64,000 nucleotides of DNA from contig NZ_NFIP01000004.1 of assembly GCF_002161805.1 (NCBI RefSeq), forward strand, positions 146,476 through 210,475, in the 5' to 3' direction. Shown piece after piece: positions 63,247-64,000 of this stretch. Numbering within the stretch: position 1 is the first letter of the stretch; the number at the start of each line of letters is the position of its first letter. Source of the stretch: Collinsella sp. An307. GTDB taxonomy: Bacteria > Actinomycetota > Coriobacteriia > Coriobacteriales > Coriobacteriaceae. Under the pieces are notes generated by a model, which saw only the letters and a list, made by a program, of their open reading frames with translations, did no database searches and was not told where the DNA came from. Position numbers and translations under genes: made by a program.

Positions 63247-63787
63247 CGGCATCCTCCTGCGTCTCGAGCGTTACCTGACCGGCAACGGCACTCAATTCCT
63301 GCTCTTGAACGCGCTCAAGCTCGTCGAGCACAGAGCGTGCCTCCTTGAACGACCGTGCGATTTGCGCGCGTTCGTCCTCCCCCTTCTTTTTTGGGGCCGG
63401 ACGAACGTCTTCGGTGATAGCCATAGCATTTGCAACAGCAAGCCCGGCGGTGTGCGAAAGCGAAAGGGCAACTTCAATGATGCCGAGCTCACGCGCCACC
63501 TCATCGGCACGCCCAGTCAGAAGGGCGATGGGTCGACCCTGGGCATCACGCGTAACGGATACGTCCTTGAACCCAATGCCATCGGAAAAGCCGGTGCCGA
63601 GCGCCTTGAGAACGGCCTCACGTGCGGCAAAACGCGCCGCATAGTGGATTGCCGGGCGAGCGGAAGCGTCGCAATACGCACGCTCTTCTTCTGTGAACAC
63701 ACGGCGAGCGAAAGAAGGGGTTTTAGCGAGAATGGCCTCCATACGACCGATCTCTACGATGTCGACGCCAATTCCTGCCTGCGCCAT
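63224..63787 (-). CDS. acpS: Holo-[acyl-carrier-protein] synthase with C-terminal extension
   Basis: 187 residues from ATG 63787, with an ideal AAAGGAGGTG site. GIGVDIVEIGRME and AARFAAREAVLKALGTG are the magnesium/CoA motifs of AcpS; SLSHTAGLAVANAM closes the 120-residue domain. A charged tail of about 65 residues (APKKKGEDERAQIARS onward) exceeds the usual length. It transfers phosphopantetheine to acyl carrier protein. Confidence 0.93.
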   Translation of the reverse strand: MAQAGIGVDIVEIGRMEAILAKTPSFARRVFTEEERAYCDASARPAIHYAARFAAREAVLKALGTGFSDGIGFKDVSVTRDAQGRPIALLTGRADEVARELGIIEVALSLSHTAGLAVANAMAITEDVRPAPKKKGEDERAQIARSFKEARSVLDELERVQEQELSAVAGQVTLETQEDADEADSQL

Positions 63788-63920
63788 AACGCACACCTCC
63801 TTTGGCCCTTGAGGCAATCAACCTAAACATCAACAGTTTAGCCAGTGAGCCCTCTGTTGTGGGTGATATCGAAGGGAATTCAAAGGGATTAGAGGCTTAT
63901 AGGACAAAATGTGTGTCCGG

Positions 63921-64000
63921 CTAGTCCCAGTCCATCCGGTAGGGCTCCGAGTGATGAAGCTCCGACCAAACGATGGCATCGCCCCACCGGGGGATGGCCC
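63921..64000 (-). CDS. 3' end of an unidentified gene
   Basis: The last 25 codons before a TAG read well as protein: AIPRWGDAIVWSEL then HHSEPYRMDWD. The rest lies beyond the window, so the family cannot be named. It ends 134 bp upstream of acpS on the same strand. Confidence 0.45.
   Translation of the reverse strand, partial: AIPRWGDAIVWSELHHSEPYRMDWD

Noticed and set aside
1..64000. Insertion sequences, prophage or integrase genes
   Set aside because: No transposase, integrase or phage structural protein is found in any frame.

Overview
GC-rich, gene-dense actinobacterial chromosome, most likely Coriobacteriia (Collinsella-like gut bacterium). The identification is inferred from three things: a single-chain TsaB-RimI-TsaD fusion, a RodA/FtsW-penicillin-binding-protein fusion inside a kinase/FHA/phosphatase cluster, and many PTS, LacI and AraC genes beside intracellular glycosidases. 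No rRNA, CRISPR array, phage or insertion sequence is visible.

Layout. 1-6.4 kb: the truncated gene of an anchored linear-amide hydrolase, an M32 carboxypeptidase, a phosphoketolase (xfp) and a LacI regulator. 6.8-25.7 kb: a glycoside island. It holds an apiosidase-like DUF4038 protein, a PTS EIIBC, an esterase, a DUF1593 protein, a ROK kinase, a GH78 rhamnosidase, a DUF5060/DUF5605-type glycosidase, a broken MFS transporter, an FGGY kinase, a two-subunit transketolase, a fucose/arabinose-isomerase-like enzyme and a LacI regulator. 25.9-29.8 kb: recR, ybaB, dnaX and a small gene. 30-39.9 kb: kinase, two FHA proteins, PP2C phosphatase, RodA-PBP fusion and PASTA kinase, a cell-wall/division signalling operon. 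40.2-55.3 kb: two AraC/PTS pairs, a GH106-like rhamnosidase, a Phd/PIN toxin-antitoxin pair, a flavoprotein and the rhamnose operon with its AraC regulator. 55.3-56.5 kb: a RelBE-type pair and tRNA-Arg. 56.7-64 kb: tsaB-rimI-tsaD, tsaE, udg, alr, nnr and acpS, plus the 3' end of another gene.

How it may work together. All the glycosidases and the esterase lack signal peptides, so the cell probably imports small plant glycosides through the PTS systems and cleaves them in the cytoplasm. Rhamnose would go through an isomerase, RhaB and RhaD. The set isomerase + two-subunit transketolase + FGGY kinase next to apiosidase-like enzymes matches the layout of the non-oxidative apiose pathway. Its expected product, xylulose 5-phosphate, is the substrate of the phosphoketolase. 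Four promoter regions (xfp, PTS EIIBC, isomerase operon, lacI) share a direct repeat of about 9 bp (GGTGAACGG) with exactly 21-bp spacing, in the same orientation to the gene, which suggests one regulon.

The most unusual non-coding features are a near-palindromic array of eleven GTGC-N5-GCAC dyads at mostly 20-bp period (39964-40191), and a family of four long intergenic hairpins with variable stems but a shared asymmetric internal loop (about 11.5, 19.0, 51.2 and 56.7 kb).
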